A DNA stretch of 64,000 bases from Nisaea nitritireducens (GTDB lineage Bacteria > Pseudomonadota > Alphaproteobacteria > Thalassobaculales > Thalassobaculaceae). The notes under the pieces were generated by a model that saw nothing but the letters and a program-made list of their open reading frames with translations, did no database searches and had not been told where the DNA came from. The translations under genes were made by a program, and so were the position numbers. The stretch lies in assembly GCF_014904795.1 (NCBI RefSeq), contig NZ_JACZFS010000030.1, positions 19,088-83,087 on the forward strand. The letters are read 5' to 3'. Shown one piece after another: positions 47,992 to 57,912 of this stretch (position 1 is its first letter; each line of letters starts with the position of its first letter).

Positions 47992-48170
47992 GGGGAGCTC
48001 TCCCCGGCAAGACGGCATCAACCTTGCCTGGGTGATACTTCTATCGTTAAAAGAACGACCCGTTTTCTCACGTGCATAAGACTGCTCGCGAGAGGGCCCT
48101 CCGCAACCGCCGAAAGGGACGGAGGGAGGACGGGAAGAACCACCCATTATTCCATTGCACGAGCATTGTA

Positions 48171-51100
48171 ATGACAAAAGCCAGTTTCCAGCCGACCGAG
48201 ACCACACCCGCTTGGCGCAAGGCTGGCATGGAGACCCTGGTTCCCCTCCGCTTGGTGCAACCGGATTCCTGGGTTGGGCATATCCCTTTCGCCTTCTGGA
48301 TAATTGGCGCACATAAGCCCCGATTGCTCGTCGAACTGGGCGTTCATACGGGAAACTCCTATTGTGCCTTCAATCAGGCCGTCGCCCATTTAGGCTTGGA
48401 GACCCAATCTTTCGGCATTGACCATTGGCTGGGAGACCCACAGGCCGGGTTCTATGGCGAGGATGTCCTGGCCGATCTGCGGACGCACCATGATCCTCTC
48501 TATGGACGGTCTTCATCCCTGCTCCGCATGAGCTTCGAGGACGGGCGAGACCATGTTGCGGACGGGTCTGTCGATCTTTTGCATATTGACGGACTGCACA
48601 CCTATGACGCCGTCCGCGAGGATTTCGAAACCTGGCGCGATAAAATGAGCGATCGTGGAATCGTATTGTTCCACGACACCGCTGTGCGCACCGGAGACTT
48701 CGGTGTGTGGAAGTTCTGGGAAGAGGTCTCCGCCCGTTACCCTTCCTTCGAATTCGAGCACAGCAATGGCCTGGGTGTTGCCTACGTCGGGACCCAACCC
48801 ATCGAAAACCCAGACCTAGAGGCTCTGTTCGCCGCCGGAGAGGGCCCCGAACGTGACAGCATTCGGACCTATTTCACGCGCCTAGGCGAGGGGCCGATCA
48901 CGGAATTGCGCCTGGAAAAAGTAACTCAAGACCTAGGAAACGTCAGCCTGAAGTGGGACGCAATGCGCGCCGACGTGGGGGAAATCGAAAAAGATCGCCT
49001 AGCCTTGAGGCGAGAACGGGATGCTCTTCGTCAGCCGGCCGCAAATTGGGAGAATTTAACCCTTCATTGTCGAGAGGGGCTGACCGTCGAGCTGCCTGTC
49101 TTGGCGACGATCGCCCGTCGCCTTTACAATACCGACAACCCCGAAGCCTTGCGAGACAGGCATGTGCTCAAACGCCTTCTCACGCGCGTCCACGAGGAAG
49201 GAAGCTGTGGCTACTTGCGACTGGATCGACCGCGCCATGAGGCGTTCATCAAAGATCGCGTCCTGTCCCGGCTCCGCCCTCCACCACCACCGCCCGTCTC
49301 CCCTCCGGAAGAGGCTCCGGCTCCCCGTCCCCTGGATCCCTTGCGCGAAAGTGGTCTATTCGACGAGGACTTCTACGCTCTTTCCCAAGAGGCCCGAAAC
49401 GAGGGACGGGATCCCCTGGAGCATTACCTAGACGTTGGAGAGGCGCAGGGAATCCAACCTTCCGCTCGGTTCGAACCCGCTTACTATGCCCGCCGCTACC
49501 CCGACATTCGTGCCAACGGCATGGGTCTCTTGCGCCATTACGCCTTCTTCGGACAGAACGAGGGTCGGGAAGGCCTGTCTCCCGCGCAAAGGATGGTCAT
49601 TCCCGACTTGGATGCGCCCCGGAACGAGCGCGTGCTGGTGGTTTTGCACGAAGCCTCCCGTACGGGTGCGCCTATCCTGGGATGGGATATCATCCAGCGC
49701 CTCCATGAGCATCGAGATGTGGTGGTTCTCCTCAAAAAAGGAGGCCCCTTGCGCCTTTCCTTGGAGGATCTCGGTATTCCCGTCATCGACTTACCTCCCG
49801 ACGCGGCTCTGACCCGCGAGGATATGAGCGCCGTCGGTCACCGGCTCGCCGAAACCCTGCGGCCGTCCTATGCCATCGCCAACAGTGCGGAAACCCGCGA
49901 TATCATCGCACCCCTCGCCTTATCCGGGGTCGGTGTTATCGCGCTGATCCATGAATTTTCCGCCAATGTCCGCCCCCGTGATCAGGCCCATGACATCCTG
50001 GTTTGGGCTCATCGATTGGTCTTCCCGGCACAGGTTGTCGCTGACTCTTTTCTCACCGACCACCCCTATCTCGCGCAGCGCCACCATGAGATCCTCCCTC
50101 AGGGCCTCCCCCTCCCGCCATCCCGGATCACGCAATCCGTGTCCGCCGATGACAAAACCCTCTCTCGCCTCCGCCCCCAGGGATGCGAGACGGACTTCCT
50201 TGTCGTGGGGTTGGGACGCGTCCAACTCCGCAAGGGTGTGGACCTGTTCCTGACCATGGCCAGCCAGGTCACGCGAGCGCAACCGGATGCTCGTATCCGT
50301 TTTGCCTGGGTTGGCGATGGCTATTCGCCCGATGATGGCATGGAATTCTCCACTTATCTTACCGATCAAATCAATCGGGAAGGTCTGGGTGATCGCTTCG
50401 TCCTCGCCGGGGAGGTAGACGACCTTTCCAAGGTACACGCGATGGCGGATCTGGTGGTTCTCACCTCCCGCCTGGACCCCATGCCCAACACGAGCATCGA
50501 GGCCTTGAGCCTCGGCGTGCCAGTCGTCTGCTTTGACCGTGCCAGCGGGATCGCCGAGGTTCTGTCGGCCGATGACGATACCCGCGCGCTGGTCGTTCCC
50601 TATCTGGATACGGCCGCCATGGCCCGCGTCGTCATCGACCTCCATGCCGACACCAACCAACGGGACGCCCTGTCCCAAGCGGCACGACGCGTGGCCTCGA
50701 CGCGGTTCGACATGGCCCGCTATGTCGAGACACTGGATTGCATGGGCCAAGAAACCCACGATGCCATCAAGGCCATGGATCACGACCTGACCGTTATCTC
50801 GGCTGCAGATGTCTTCGACCCCGCGTTCCACAGCCCCCTTGGCGAAACCTTGAACGACGACGAGGCTTTGAAGGCCTATCTCCTTCGCAACCGGTTGGTT
50901 GGAGCGGATTCCGGAAACGAAAACCATGTGGGGCTGCGTCGCCCCTTCCCTGGGTTCAACCCCTTAGCCTACGCCGAAGCCGTTGGCGCCCTGGATGGAG
51001 ATCGGGATCCCTTGGCCCTATGGTTAGAAGCGGGCCGTCCCACGGGCCCCTGGTTACACCCCGTGATTGACCTGACAACGGCGGATTCCGTGGTCCCGGC

Positions 51101-51818
51101 GGATGCCAAGGTCCTACTGCATGGTCATTTCCATTATGTTGATCTGGTCGAGGATTTCCTGGAGCGCCTAACCGCGGACGGTCTTGTTTGCGATCTCGTC
51201 CTGACCACGACGGACGAGGACCGGCGCATTGCCCTGCGTCACCTGCTGGAACCACGAGCCAATTCCCGCGACCAAGTCATGGTCGTCCCGAATCGCGGCC
51301 GGGATATTGGCGCCTTTCTCACGGGCCTGGCCGATCTCGTGGACCAGGAATATCAGATCCTTGGCCACGTCCATGGGAAGAAGAGCACTCACCTTGGAGA
51401 CGGCGAGGTGTGGAGGGATTTCCTATGGGAAAACCTGATTGGCGGACAAACTCGCGCGGCCAGCGCTGCGGTATCCGCGTTACTGTCCGATCCAACGCTT
51501 GGTCTGGTTTTCCCGGAAGATCCAAATCTGTGTGGCTGGGATCTGAACCTGGACATCGCGCGTGACCTGTCCCAACGCATTGGACGCGACACCCCTCTCC
51601 CCCGTTTCCCGGATTGGCCAAATGGCACCATGTTCTGGGCCCGACGCGAAGCTCTAGTTCCCTTGTTCTCCTTGGGGCTCGACTGGACGGACTATCCCGA
51701 GGAACCGGCACCGGTGGACGGCACAGTTCTACATGCCTTAGAGCGCCTTATCCCCATCGCCGCGGAACAAGCGGGCCTCTCCTTCGCCACCACGCATCTG
51801 CGCGGCGTCAATCGCTAA
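48171..51818 (+). CDS. Giant fusion: methyltransferase, surface repeats, GT4 and RgpF-like domains
   Basis: A 1215-residue multi-domain protein. Residues 50-205 form a class I methyltransferase (LLVELGVHTGNSYC at 52-65; LLHIDGLHTYDAV at 136-148). A coiled-coil or helical linker (about 245-300) and a proline run (370-377) follow. Two copies of the repeat seen in the S-layer protein come next (396-427, 434-467). Residues about 486-890 are a GT4 glycosyltransferase (LVVLHEASRTGAPILG; ADLVVLTSRLDPMPNTSIEALSLG). The C-terminus (about 1010-1215) is rhamnan synthesis RgpF-like (LLHGHFHYVDLV, NRGRDIGAFL, HVHGKKSTH). It lies downstream of wzm/wzt. ATG 48171 was preferred to an unsupported ATG at 48072. 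Confidence 0.8.
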   Translation: MTKASFQPTETTPAWRKAGMETLVPLRLVQPDSWVGHIPFAFWIIGAHKPRLLVELGVHTGNSYCAFNQAVAHLGLETQSFGIDHWLGDPQAGFYGEDVLADLRTHHDPLYGRSSSLLRMSFEDGRDHVADGSVDLLHIDGLHTYDAVREDFETWRDKMSDRGIVLFHDTAVRTGDFGVWKFWEEVSARYPSFEFEHSNGLGVAYVGTQPIENPDLEALFAAGEGPERDSIRTYFTRLGEGPITELRLEKVTQDLGNVSLKWDAMRADVGEIEKDRLALRRERDALRQPAANWENLTLHCREGLTVELPVLATIARRLYNTDNPEALRDRHVLKRLLTRVHEEGSCGYLRLDRPRHEAFIKDRVLSRLRPPPPPPVSPPEEAPAPRPLDPLRESGLFDEDFYALSQEARNEGRDPLEHYLDVGEAQGIQPSARFEPAYYARRYPDIRANGMGLLRHYAFFGQNEGREGLSPAQRMVIPDLDAPRNERVLVVLHEASRTGAPILGWDIIQRLHEHRDVVVLLKKGGPLRLSLEDLGIPVIDLPPDAALTREDMSAVGHRLAETLRPSYAIANSAETRDIIAPLALSGVGVIALIHEFSANVRPRDQAHDILVWAHRLVFPAQVVADSFLTDHPYLAQRHHEILPQGLPLPPSRITQSVSADDKTLSRLRPQGCETDFLVVGLGRVQLRKGVDLFLTMASQVTRAQPDARIRFAWVGDGYSPDDGMEFSTYLTDQINREGLGDRFVLAGEVDDLSKVHAMADLVVLTSRLDPMPNTSIEALSLGVPVVCFDRASGIAEVLSADDDTRALVVPYLDTAAMARVVIDLHADTNQRDALSQAARRVASTRFDMARYVETLDCMGQETHDAIKAMDHDLTVISAADVFDPAFHSPLGETLNDDEALKAYLLRNRLVGADSGNENHVGLRRPFPGFNPLAYAEAVGALDGDRDPLALWLEAGRPTGPWLHPVIDLTTADSVVPADAKVLLHGHFHYVDLVEDFLERLTADGLVCDLVLTTTDEDRRIALRHLLEPRANSRDQVMVVPNRGRDIGAFLTGLADLVDQEYQILGHVHGKKSTHLGDGEVWRDFLWENLIGGQTRAASAAVSALLSDPTLGLVFPEDPNLCGWDLNLDIARDLSQRIGRDTPLPRFPDWPNGTMFWARREALVPLFSLGLDWTDYPEEPAPVDGTVLHALERLIPIAAEQAGLSFATTHLRGVNR

Positions 51819-51836
51819 CCCCGAAAGCCCAGCCCC

Positions 51837-52796
51837 ATGAGTAAACATCTAATCCTTGGTGGAAGCGGCTTTATCGGGCGTCACGTCGCCCTCGGCTTGG
51901 CCCTGCGCGATGAGACAGTGACCATCGCGGATATCGCTCCGCCTCCTGCGGAATTGGCCGATATGTCCGTCGCCTACACACCCGTGGAACCAGGATGCGT
52001 CGACTGGGACGCTTTGATCGGCGATCACCCGGTGATTCACCACTACGCTTGGTCCACGATCCCCCAAACGGCCAATGACAACCCACTCGCTGATCTGGAT
52101 GGCAATCTTCGGACCACCGTTGAACTTCTGGAAGCCCTCCGTCGCCGCGGTGGCGGACAGGTGGTTTTTTCCAGCTCCGGCGGAACTGTCTATGGTCGCC
52201 TGAAGCAGGTTCCAGCCGAAGAGAATTTCCCCCTGGCGCCGATCACAGCCTATGGCGTCTCCAAGGCCTCGGTCGAAATGTATCTGGGATTCTACCGCGA
52301 CAACCACGGCCTCGATTGCCGGGTCGCGCGCATATCCAATCCCTTTGGCGCTGGACAGGATGCCCGACGCAAACAACAAGGCGCGGTTAGCACATTCCTT
52401 TTCAAGGCTTTAGATGGCGAGGAAATCACCATCTGGGGAGACGGGTCCGTCGTCCGCGACTACATCCACGTGGCGGATCTGACCGAAGGCTTGATAAGCT
52501 TAACCAAAGCCCCCCTCGAAAAAGCGAAAGAGCTTCCCATTTTAAATCTGGGCAGCGGAACTGGAATATCCCTTACCGAAATCATCGAAACCCTGCGCGC
52601 GCCTCTCGGCCTAGACCCTCAGGTCCGCTACCTTCCCGGCCGCCTTTTCGATGTACCAGCCAGTGTTCTCGACATTAGCCGGGCCCAATCACTTCTAGGT
52701 TGGTCTCCGCGCCTGTCCTTCGAGGAGGGCTGTGCCCGCATGCTGAGTGATCTGCGCGCGAACCGATCCGTTTTCTCGACCCTCTCTTTTGATTAA
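51837..52796 (+). CDS. NAD-dependent epimerase/dehydratase
   Basis: A 319-residue extended SDR. The Rossmann motif is GGSGFIG (8-14), and the catalytic pair is Tyr139/Lys143 (YGVSK) with SSSGGTVYG (112-120). It resembles UDP-glucose 4-epimerases and NDP-sugar dehydratases, likely converting a precursor for the exported glycan. It starts 18 bases after the giant fusion gene. The local base usage matches neighbours from wzm to the GT2-GT4 protein rather than the operons further left. Confidence 0.85.
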   Translation: MSKHLILGGSGFIGRHVALGLALRDETVTIADIAPPPAELADMSVAYTPVEPGCVDWDALIGDHPVIHHYAWSTIPQTANDNPLADLDGNLRTTVELLEALRRRGGGQVVFSSSGGTVYGRLKQVPAEENFPLAPITAYGVSKASVEMYLGFYRDNHGLDCRVARISNPFGAGQDARRKQQGAVSTFLFKALDGEEITIWGDGSVVRDYIHVADLTEGLISLTKAPLEKAKELPILNLGSGTGISLTEIIETLRAPLGLDPQVRYLPGRLFDVPASVLDISRAQSLLGWSPRLSFEEGCARMLSDLRANRSVFSTLSFD

Positions 52797-52841
52797 TCCG
52801 CGGAGGCGTCGCGCTTGCCCCCAACCCTGGACGTGAGACCC

Positions 52842-54992
52842 ATGCCCAACAGTCCTCTCGTATCGGTCATCATGCCGGTCTACAACCATGAACGCTATGT
52901 GGTTGCGGCCATGGAGTCCGTTTTCGCTCAGACCCATCGACCGATCGAGTTCATCATCATTGATGATGGTTCCAAAGACGCGAGTGCAGCGACCGTTCGA
53001 GAACGCTTGGATAGGACTCCCCTTCCAGAGGGAATAACCGTCCATTTCGAATCCCGCCCCAACAAAGGGGCCCACGTCACCATCAACGAGGGTCTGGCCC
53101 AGGCCACCGGGGATTACCTGAGTATCCTCAACTCCGATGACGCCTACCTACCAAACCGCTTGGAGCGGTGCTTGAGCGAGGCACAGGCGCAGGAAGCCAG
53201 GATGGCTTTCAGCTACGTGGAACCGATTGGAGACGATGGAACCCCCTTGGGCGTGGAACACCCCTGGCGCCATTGGTACGCCGATGTCATCCTGCAGGAA
53301 CTGGACGCTTCCCCGTCCATTTCTTCCCTTCTCCTCCAGTACAACATCGGTATCTCCACGGGGAATTTCCTGTTCCACCGAAGCCTTTTGGAAGACGTCG
53401 GAGTCTTCGAGGACTTCCGGTATGCCCACGACGTGGACTTCCTGCTGCGCGTTTGTCTGGTAGAAGAACCAATTATCGTCCGTGAAGCGCTCTACCTTTA
53501 TCGCTTTCATGGAGCGAATACGATCTCCGAAAACGACCGTAAGATCGGCTTGGAATACGAAGAGATCGTCTATCGCTATCTGACCCGGACACTCATCGAG
53601 CCGCCGCGGAATCCCTTCGCTCCAAGCCTAGACCGCTGGCCCCATGTCTTCTCCTCGACACCCATTCTCCCCCACCTCGCCAAGGCCTTGGACCGGTTGG
53701 TCAAGGAACCGACCGACACCACGCAGCCCGCGGAAACGTCAAACAAGACAGCCAACGATTTTCCCTCTCCGGATGGTCGCCGGGTCACGCTTGTCAGCCA
53801 CGAACTCAGCTACAGCGGAGCCCCGGTTCTTCTCCGCGATGTGGCCAAAGCCCTGCGCCGGGAAGGGGTGACGTGTGATGTTCTCAGTCTCCAGGGAGGG
53901 CCACTCGTCAAGGAATTCGCCGACATTGGGTGCAAGGTCGCGACTGAGGGGCCGTTCACCCTTTTTCTGGGCCGTGTAGGACGTTTCTCAAGGCGTATGA
54001 GCCATGATGGACGCATTCCGACGCTTCTCCGCCGGGTCCTCGCAAGGGGCGCCTGGTTGTTCGAAGGCGTGGCCAACCGTCTGCGACGCTGGCGCCTCGC
54101 TGCCCGGAGGACACGGGGTCCTATCTTGATCAACTCCTTCGCGTCCTGGCCAATCGCCTTGGACCTCCTCGAGAAGCGCCGCGACGATCCAGCCTTCTGG
54201 TACATTCACGAAACTTATGACCCTCGGATTTTTATCCGCACCCCCCGCCTCTATAGTCGCTTCCAGTCCCTCGTGGACAGTGGAACGGTCACTCTCCTTT
54301 TTGGCTCGGACGCCACACGCTCGGTTTGGGCCAAGACTGGTTTCGATGGACATGTGCGCTATTGGAGTGGCATGCCCCGCGCTCTGATGGCCTCCGACGC
54401 TCCTGTCAAGAAGCCCAAACGGGTGGTTCTGTCCGTACAAAGCACGGGCACCCGCAAGGGAACCTGGGGATTGCTCGAGGCCTTCGCCTTGGGCCGCCGA
54501 GAGGGATGGATTCCCTCCGATGTGGAGCTCCGGATCGTGGGATGCCACCCGCCCTCCTGGAACACCTTTAGCCGGGACCTCTTACGCCGCGCACATGAGG
54601 ACGACCTGCGGGGCGCCGTGCGCCTCGTGGGCACCGTGGAACCGCACCTTCTGGAAGCCCACTACCGGGAAGCGGAGGTTTATGTTCAGACCTCCATCAT
54701 GGAATGTCTGCCGCTCGCTCTCCTGAACGCCATGGCCCATGGCCTTCCCATCGTTTCAACCGATGCCGACGGCTGCCGGGAAGCGATCATTGATGGGCGC
54801 ACGGGCCGTTTGGTGCCCCCCCGCCAGGTCCGCCAACTGGCGCGTGCCATCGGCGACCTTCTGGAAGATCCGGACACCGCTCGCACCCTGGGGAAAGCGG
54901 CCCAGACCGCGTTCCAGGAGACCTTCGCCCTGGAAGCGACCGTCCAGCCGTTGTTGGAAACCTTGTTTCCAACAAGCAATTCCCGCAAATAA
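52842..54992 (+). CDS. Two-domain glycosyltransferase (GT2 then GT4)
   Basis: A 716-residue protein with an N-terminal GT2 domain (PLVSVIMPVYNHERYV at 5-20; EFIIIDDGSKD; LSILNSDDAY as the DxD-type metal site) and a C-terminal GT4 domain (VTLVSHELSYSGAPVLLRDVAKAL; VQTSIMECLPLALLNAMAHGLPIVSTDADG). Fused polymerising enzymes with two sugar specificities are common in capsule and O-polysaccharide synthesis. ATG at 52842 was chosen; a TTG at 52815 has a stronger GGAGG site and would add nine residues. A long hairpin overlaps the last codons. Confidence 0.85.
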   Translation: MPNSPLVSVIMPVYNHERYVVAAMESVFAQTHRPIEFIIIDDGSKDASAATVRERLDRTPLPEGITVHFESRPNKGAHVTINEGLAQATGDYLSILNSDDAYLPNRLERCLSEAQAQEARMAFSYVEPIGDDGTPLGVEHPWRHWYADVILQELDASPSISSLLLQYNIGISTGNFLFHRSLLEDVGVFEDFRYAHDVDFLLRVCLVEEPIIVREALYLYRFHGANTISENDRKIGLEYEEIVYRYLTRTLIEPPRNPFAPSLDRWPHVFSSTPILPHLAKALDRLVKEPTDTTQPAETSNKTANDFPSPDGRRVTLVSHELSYSGAPVLLRDVAKALRREGVTCDVLSLQGGPLVKEFADIGCKVATEGPFTLFLGRVGRFSRRMSHDGRIPTLLRRVLARGAWLFEGVANRLRRWRLAARRTRGPILINSFASWPIALDLLEKRRDDPAFWYIHETYDPRIFIRTPRLYSRFQSLVDSGTVTLLFGSDATRSVWAKTGFDGHVRYWSGMPRALMASDAPVKKPKRVVLSVQSTGTRKGTWGLLEAFALGRREGWIPSDVELRIVGCHPPSWNTFSRDLLRRAHEDDLRGAVRLVGTVEPHLLEAHYREAEVYVQTSIMECLPLALLNAMAHGLPIVSTDADGCREAIIDGRTGRLVPPRQVRQLARAIGDLLEDPDTARTLGKAAQTAFQETFALEATVQPLLETLFPTSNSRK
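54951..54975. repeat. Perfect 11-base inverted repeat
   Basis: TTGTTGGAAAC-CTT-GTTTCCAACAA forms an 11-base stem with a three-base loop inside the last codons of the GT2-GT4 gene. No U-tract follows, so it is a poor intrinsic terminator but could pause polymerase or protect the mRNA 3' end. Confidence 0.6.
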
Positions 54993-55095
54993 ATGACGAA
55001 GAGTGGCATCCCTCAAGCGACAAAGTCAGGACGTTCCGATCCCGGTTAAGCGCTTGGAAGTCATGATATGATGGAGGTTTGTTTGATCGTGGCTC

Positions 55096-56826
55096 TTATT
55101 CAGCGCGCGCAATCGCCGACACTTCTCGCCTGATCATCTCTTCGAAAGCTCTTACCGCCCCAATATCCTTATAGAGGCAGTCTCGGCGCTCAAGCACACG
55201 CTCCCGCAGAGCGGTGCGCAGCTCCACGTTGGCCCCCATGCGCACGGCAATGCGAACATAATCAGCCTCGTCGACGGCAATCAGATCATCAATCTCCATC
55301 AATTTAAGCATCGCCATTGTGTGGCGGCTTCTCATAAACCGTCCCGGCAGGGTGACGGGTGGTAGACCTTGGGCCAGAGCCTCCAGTGTCGTGTTGCCAC
55401 CGGACCAGCCAATTGAATCAAGGAAGACGTCCGAGACACTGCAAAGCCGAAGGAAATCTTGCCAATCCTGCCATGGGAGAAAAACTAAATGCTTGTCGGG
55501 GTCCAAGCTGTCCGCCCTGAAAGCCGCCTCAATCCGCTGGCGAAATGCTTGGTTCACTTTCGTAAACTGGCGATGCTCAATAAACACGAAGCGGGAATCA
55601 GGTACTTCTGCGGCGATGGCAGGGAACAGGTAATCGTGCTGAGGCAGATATTTCTGCTGCGCCTGGCAACAGAGATAGACTATTGCCTCGTCAGGCAAGC
55701 CGAATGCCGCGCGGTTGCCGGAGGTTACGGGGGTCGGATGATAATAGATGCCAAGCCTAGGCAACCGGACCAGCCTCTCCGAATAAAAAGCCTCACCACC
55801 CTCTGGCTCCATGGCATCCGAGGTCAGGAACACGTCGATGGTCGGCAGGCCAGTTGTCACCGGATGCCCCCATGAAACCATCTGCAACGGCGCCAGCCGA
55901 AAAGCCGCAAGCACGAAGCTGCTCTTGCCCATGCCAAGATCGGGAAAGACCAAACAATCCAGTTCATCTTTTCTGATTATACGCGCCGCGTCCTCGATCG
56001 ATGCAGCTCGAAGGTCTCGAAAGATGGACTGTTGAGCCATGACCTCTGAGGAGGCATCGCGTGTCCCGCCAACCATGTAACTGTGAATCTCGACACCCGA
56101 GGTGTCCGCCTGAAGCGCCCAATGGCCAAAAAGAAGCATGATTGTGTGAGAATAGAAATGCTCCGACACCAGACCTATCTTGAGACGTCGGCCTTCTACC
56201 GGAGCCGGCGGGGGACAGGGGGACGCAAGATCCGGAAACCTCTTCGCCACTGCAGCGTGAACAAACTTTCCCCAGGCTTCCTGCAGCGGCCTGTCATCCT
56301 CGCTTTGATAGGCCAGCTCGAAGTTGGTCATCAACAGGACCCCGGCAAGAGCTGCTTCTGCCTGCTCCGGAGTTTCCAGAGGCGCCCCGGTCAGGCTATG
56401 CAGAGCTGCTGAGAAGCGATGGCGCCAAAGCGAAACCTCCGTCTCGTCCTGGTAGACCCTCGGCAGTAGTCGGCCGCCGACCCAACGGGCTCGAAGCTCC
56501 GATGGGTTCGCGATCAAGGCTGAATGATATGCCTCAAAGGCGGCGCGGACATCGCCTGTATCCTCCAGCGCCTTTGCGACCGCGGAGCGAACCTGACCCG
56601 CCGCTGGCTCCACTTCCAGGACTTCCTGTAAAATCTCTATCGCTTCAGCGGGTCTTTGAAGCGCCAACAGGGAAAGGCCCAACAGATAGCGCGGCAGCGT
56701 AGCCTCACGCGGGGTGGCTGCGGTCAGCTTCCGCATCAGGACCTCGGCCTCGGCCGGCCGATTTTGATTCAGCGCTTGCTGAGCCATGGCGATGGCTTGA
56801 TCACTGGTTACTGTCTGTTCGGTCAC
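55096..56826 (-). CDS. TPR protein with SPINDLY/O-GlcNAc transferase-like domain
   Basis: A 576-residue protein. Residues about 10-130 are tetratricopeptide repeats (AEVLMRKLTAATPREATL, PAEAIEILQEVLEVEPA). The remainder resembles the GT41 catalytic region: KIGLVSEHFYSHTIMLLFGHWA, then VVSWGHPVTTGLPTIDVF-type loop, and DSIGWSGGNTTLEALAQGLPPVTLPGRFMRSRHTMAML, the UDP-sugar site. It should glycosylate protein serine or threonine residues in the cytoplasm, so the S-layer protein or flagellin is a reasonable target. The start is GTG at 56826. It is divergent from sapC with about 190 bases between. Confidence 0.83.
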   Translation of the reverse strand: MTEQTVTSDQAIAMAQQALNQNRPAEAEVLMRKLTAATPREATLPRYLLGLSLLALQRPAEAIEILQEVLEVEPAAGQVRSAVAKALEDTGDVRAAFEAYHSALIANPSELRARWVGGRLLPRVYQDETEVSLWRHRFSAALHSLTGAPLETPEQAEAALAGVLLMTNFELAYQSEDDRPLQEAWGKFVHAAVAKRFPDLASPCPPPAPVEGRRLKIGLVSEHFYSHTIMLLFGHWALQADTSGVEIHSYMVGGTRDASSEVMAQQSIFRDLRAASIEDAARIIRKDELDCLVFPDLGMGKSSFVLAAFRLAPLQMVSWGHPVTTGLPTIDVFLTSDAMEPEGGEAFYSERLVRLPRLGIYYHPTPVTSGNRAAFGLPDEAIVYLCCQAQQKYLPQHDYLFPAIAAEVPDSRFVFIEHRQFTKVNQAFRQRIEAAFRADSLDPDKHLVFLPWQDWQDFLRLCSVSDVFLDSIGWSGGNTTLEALAQGLPPVTLPGRFMRSRHTMAMLKLMEIDDLIAVDEADYVRIAVRMGANVELRTALRERVLERRDCLYKDIGAVRAFEEMIRREVSAIARAE

Positions 56827-57020
56827 TGACTGCCTGCCACTTAGAAAGTTTTCGTCATTACACCACTTAAAATAGTTTTCATCCGGGTAATTTTGATCGA
56901 GACGCCAGAAAGTCCGAAATCGATTTTTCCATGGCAGTAGTCAGGGCAATTGACTAGATAAAACCCAGTCTTGGGGTATAAGCCTCTTGACCTTAGCGCT
57001 TGCGAATAGGATTGCTTCCA

Positions 57021-57794
57021 ATGTCTTTGATTGCCTTGACCAGAACCGCTCACGAAAACAAGGGCTGGGCGCGTTACTCATCATATGAATTTGCTGCGCA
57101 GCAGACGCTTGCTGTTCTGGTTTCGTCCGAACTGCCGAAAGCGATCATGCATCTGCCTGTGGCGTTCACGCGGGTCGAGGATCAGTTTCGGCCCGCCGCC
57201 GTCCTGAGTTTCGAGGAGAACCGCAATCTCTTCGTCACCAAAGAAGGGAAATGGATCGGCGGGTATATACCGGCTGCGTTCCGTGCCTATCCATTTGCCC
57301 TCGCCAACACCGAAAACGACGAGAAAATCCTGTGCTTTGATGAGAGTAGCGGGCTTCTTGTTGATGGCGCTGAAGGTGAGGCCTTTTTCGATAGCGAGGG
57401 CAATCCATCCGCTTCCATCAAACAGGTCCTGGATTTCCTGCAGCAGGTTGAAGCCGACAGGCAACGAACAGACACCATGTGCGCAAGCCTCGAAAAACAC
57501 GATCTGATCGAACCATGGCCAATCAATCTCAAAACCGAGACTGGCGAGAATAAAGTCGAGGGTCTGTTTCGCATCAATGAAAACCGCCTGAACGAGCTTC
57601 CTGACGAAGCCTTTCTCGACGTTCGCCGTTCCGGTGCCCTGTCCATGGCATACATGCAGTTGATTTCAATGACCCATCTGCCGCTCATCGGGAAGCTTTA
57701 CGAGGCTCACGCCGTCAACGAAGCCAAGCTCAAGAATCTCGGGAATGAGATTTTCCAGATGCCACAGAGTGACGAGTTGAATTTTAACTTTTAG
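57021..57794 (+). CDS. SapC-family protein (S-layer associated)
   Basis: A 257-residue cytoplasmic protein of the SapC family, named from the surface-array loci of Campylobacter and Aeromonas and thought to be involved in S-layer protein handling; the biochemical role is unknown. Family landmarks are HENKGWARYSSYEFA near the start, the GGYIPAAFRAYPFAL segment, DFLQQVEADRQRT and the closing LSMAYMQLISMTHLPLIGKLYEAH. No signal peptide is seen. ATG 57021 is preferred to 57000. It lies in the same neighbourhood as the S-layer structural gene, supporting the assignment. Confidence 0.85.
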   Translation: MSLIALTRTAHENKGWARYSSYEFAAQQTLAVLVSSELPKAIMHLPVAFTRVEDQFRPAAVLSFEENRNLFVTKEGKWIGGYIPAAFRAYPFALANTENDEKILCFDESSGLLVDGAEGEAFFDSEGNPSASIKQVLDFLQQVEADRQRTDTMCASLEKHDLIEPWPINLKTETGENKVEGLFRINENRLNELPDEAFLDVRRSGALSMAYMQLISMTHLPLIGKLYEAHAVNEAKLKNLGNEIFQMPQSDELNFNF

Positions 57795-57912
57795 CAGCCA
57801 TCCGCCTCATATCTTGAAACAAGCACTCTGGAATTCAAACCCGCTGACGGCGTGTCCTTGGAACGGGTGACAATGTCCCGATCAGAGTAAGCCACGACAG
57901 GGAACAAAATTT

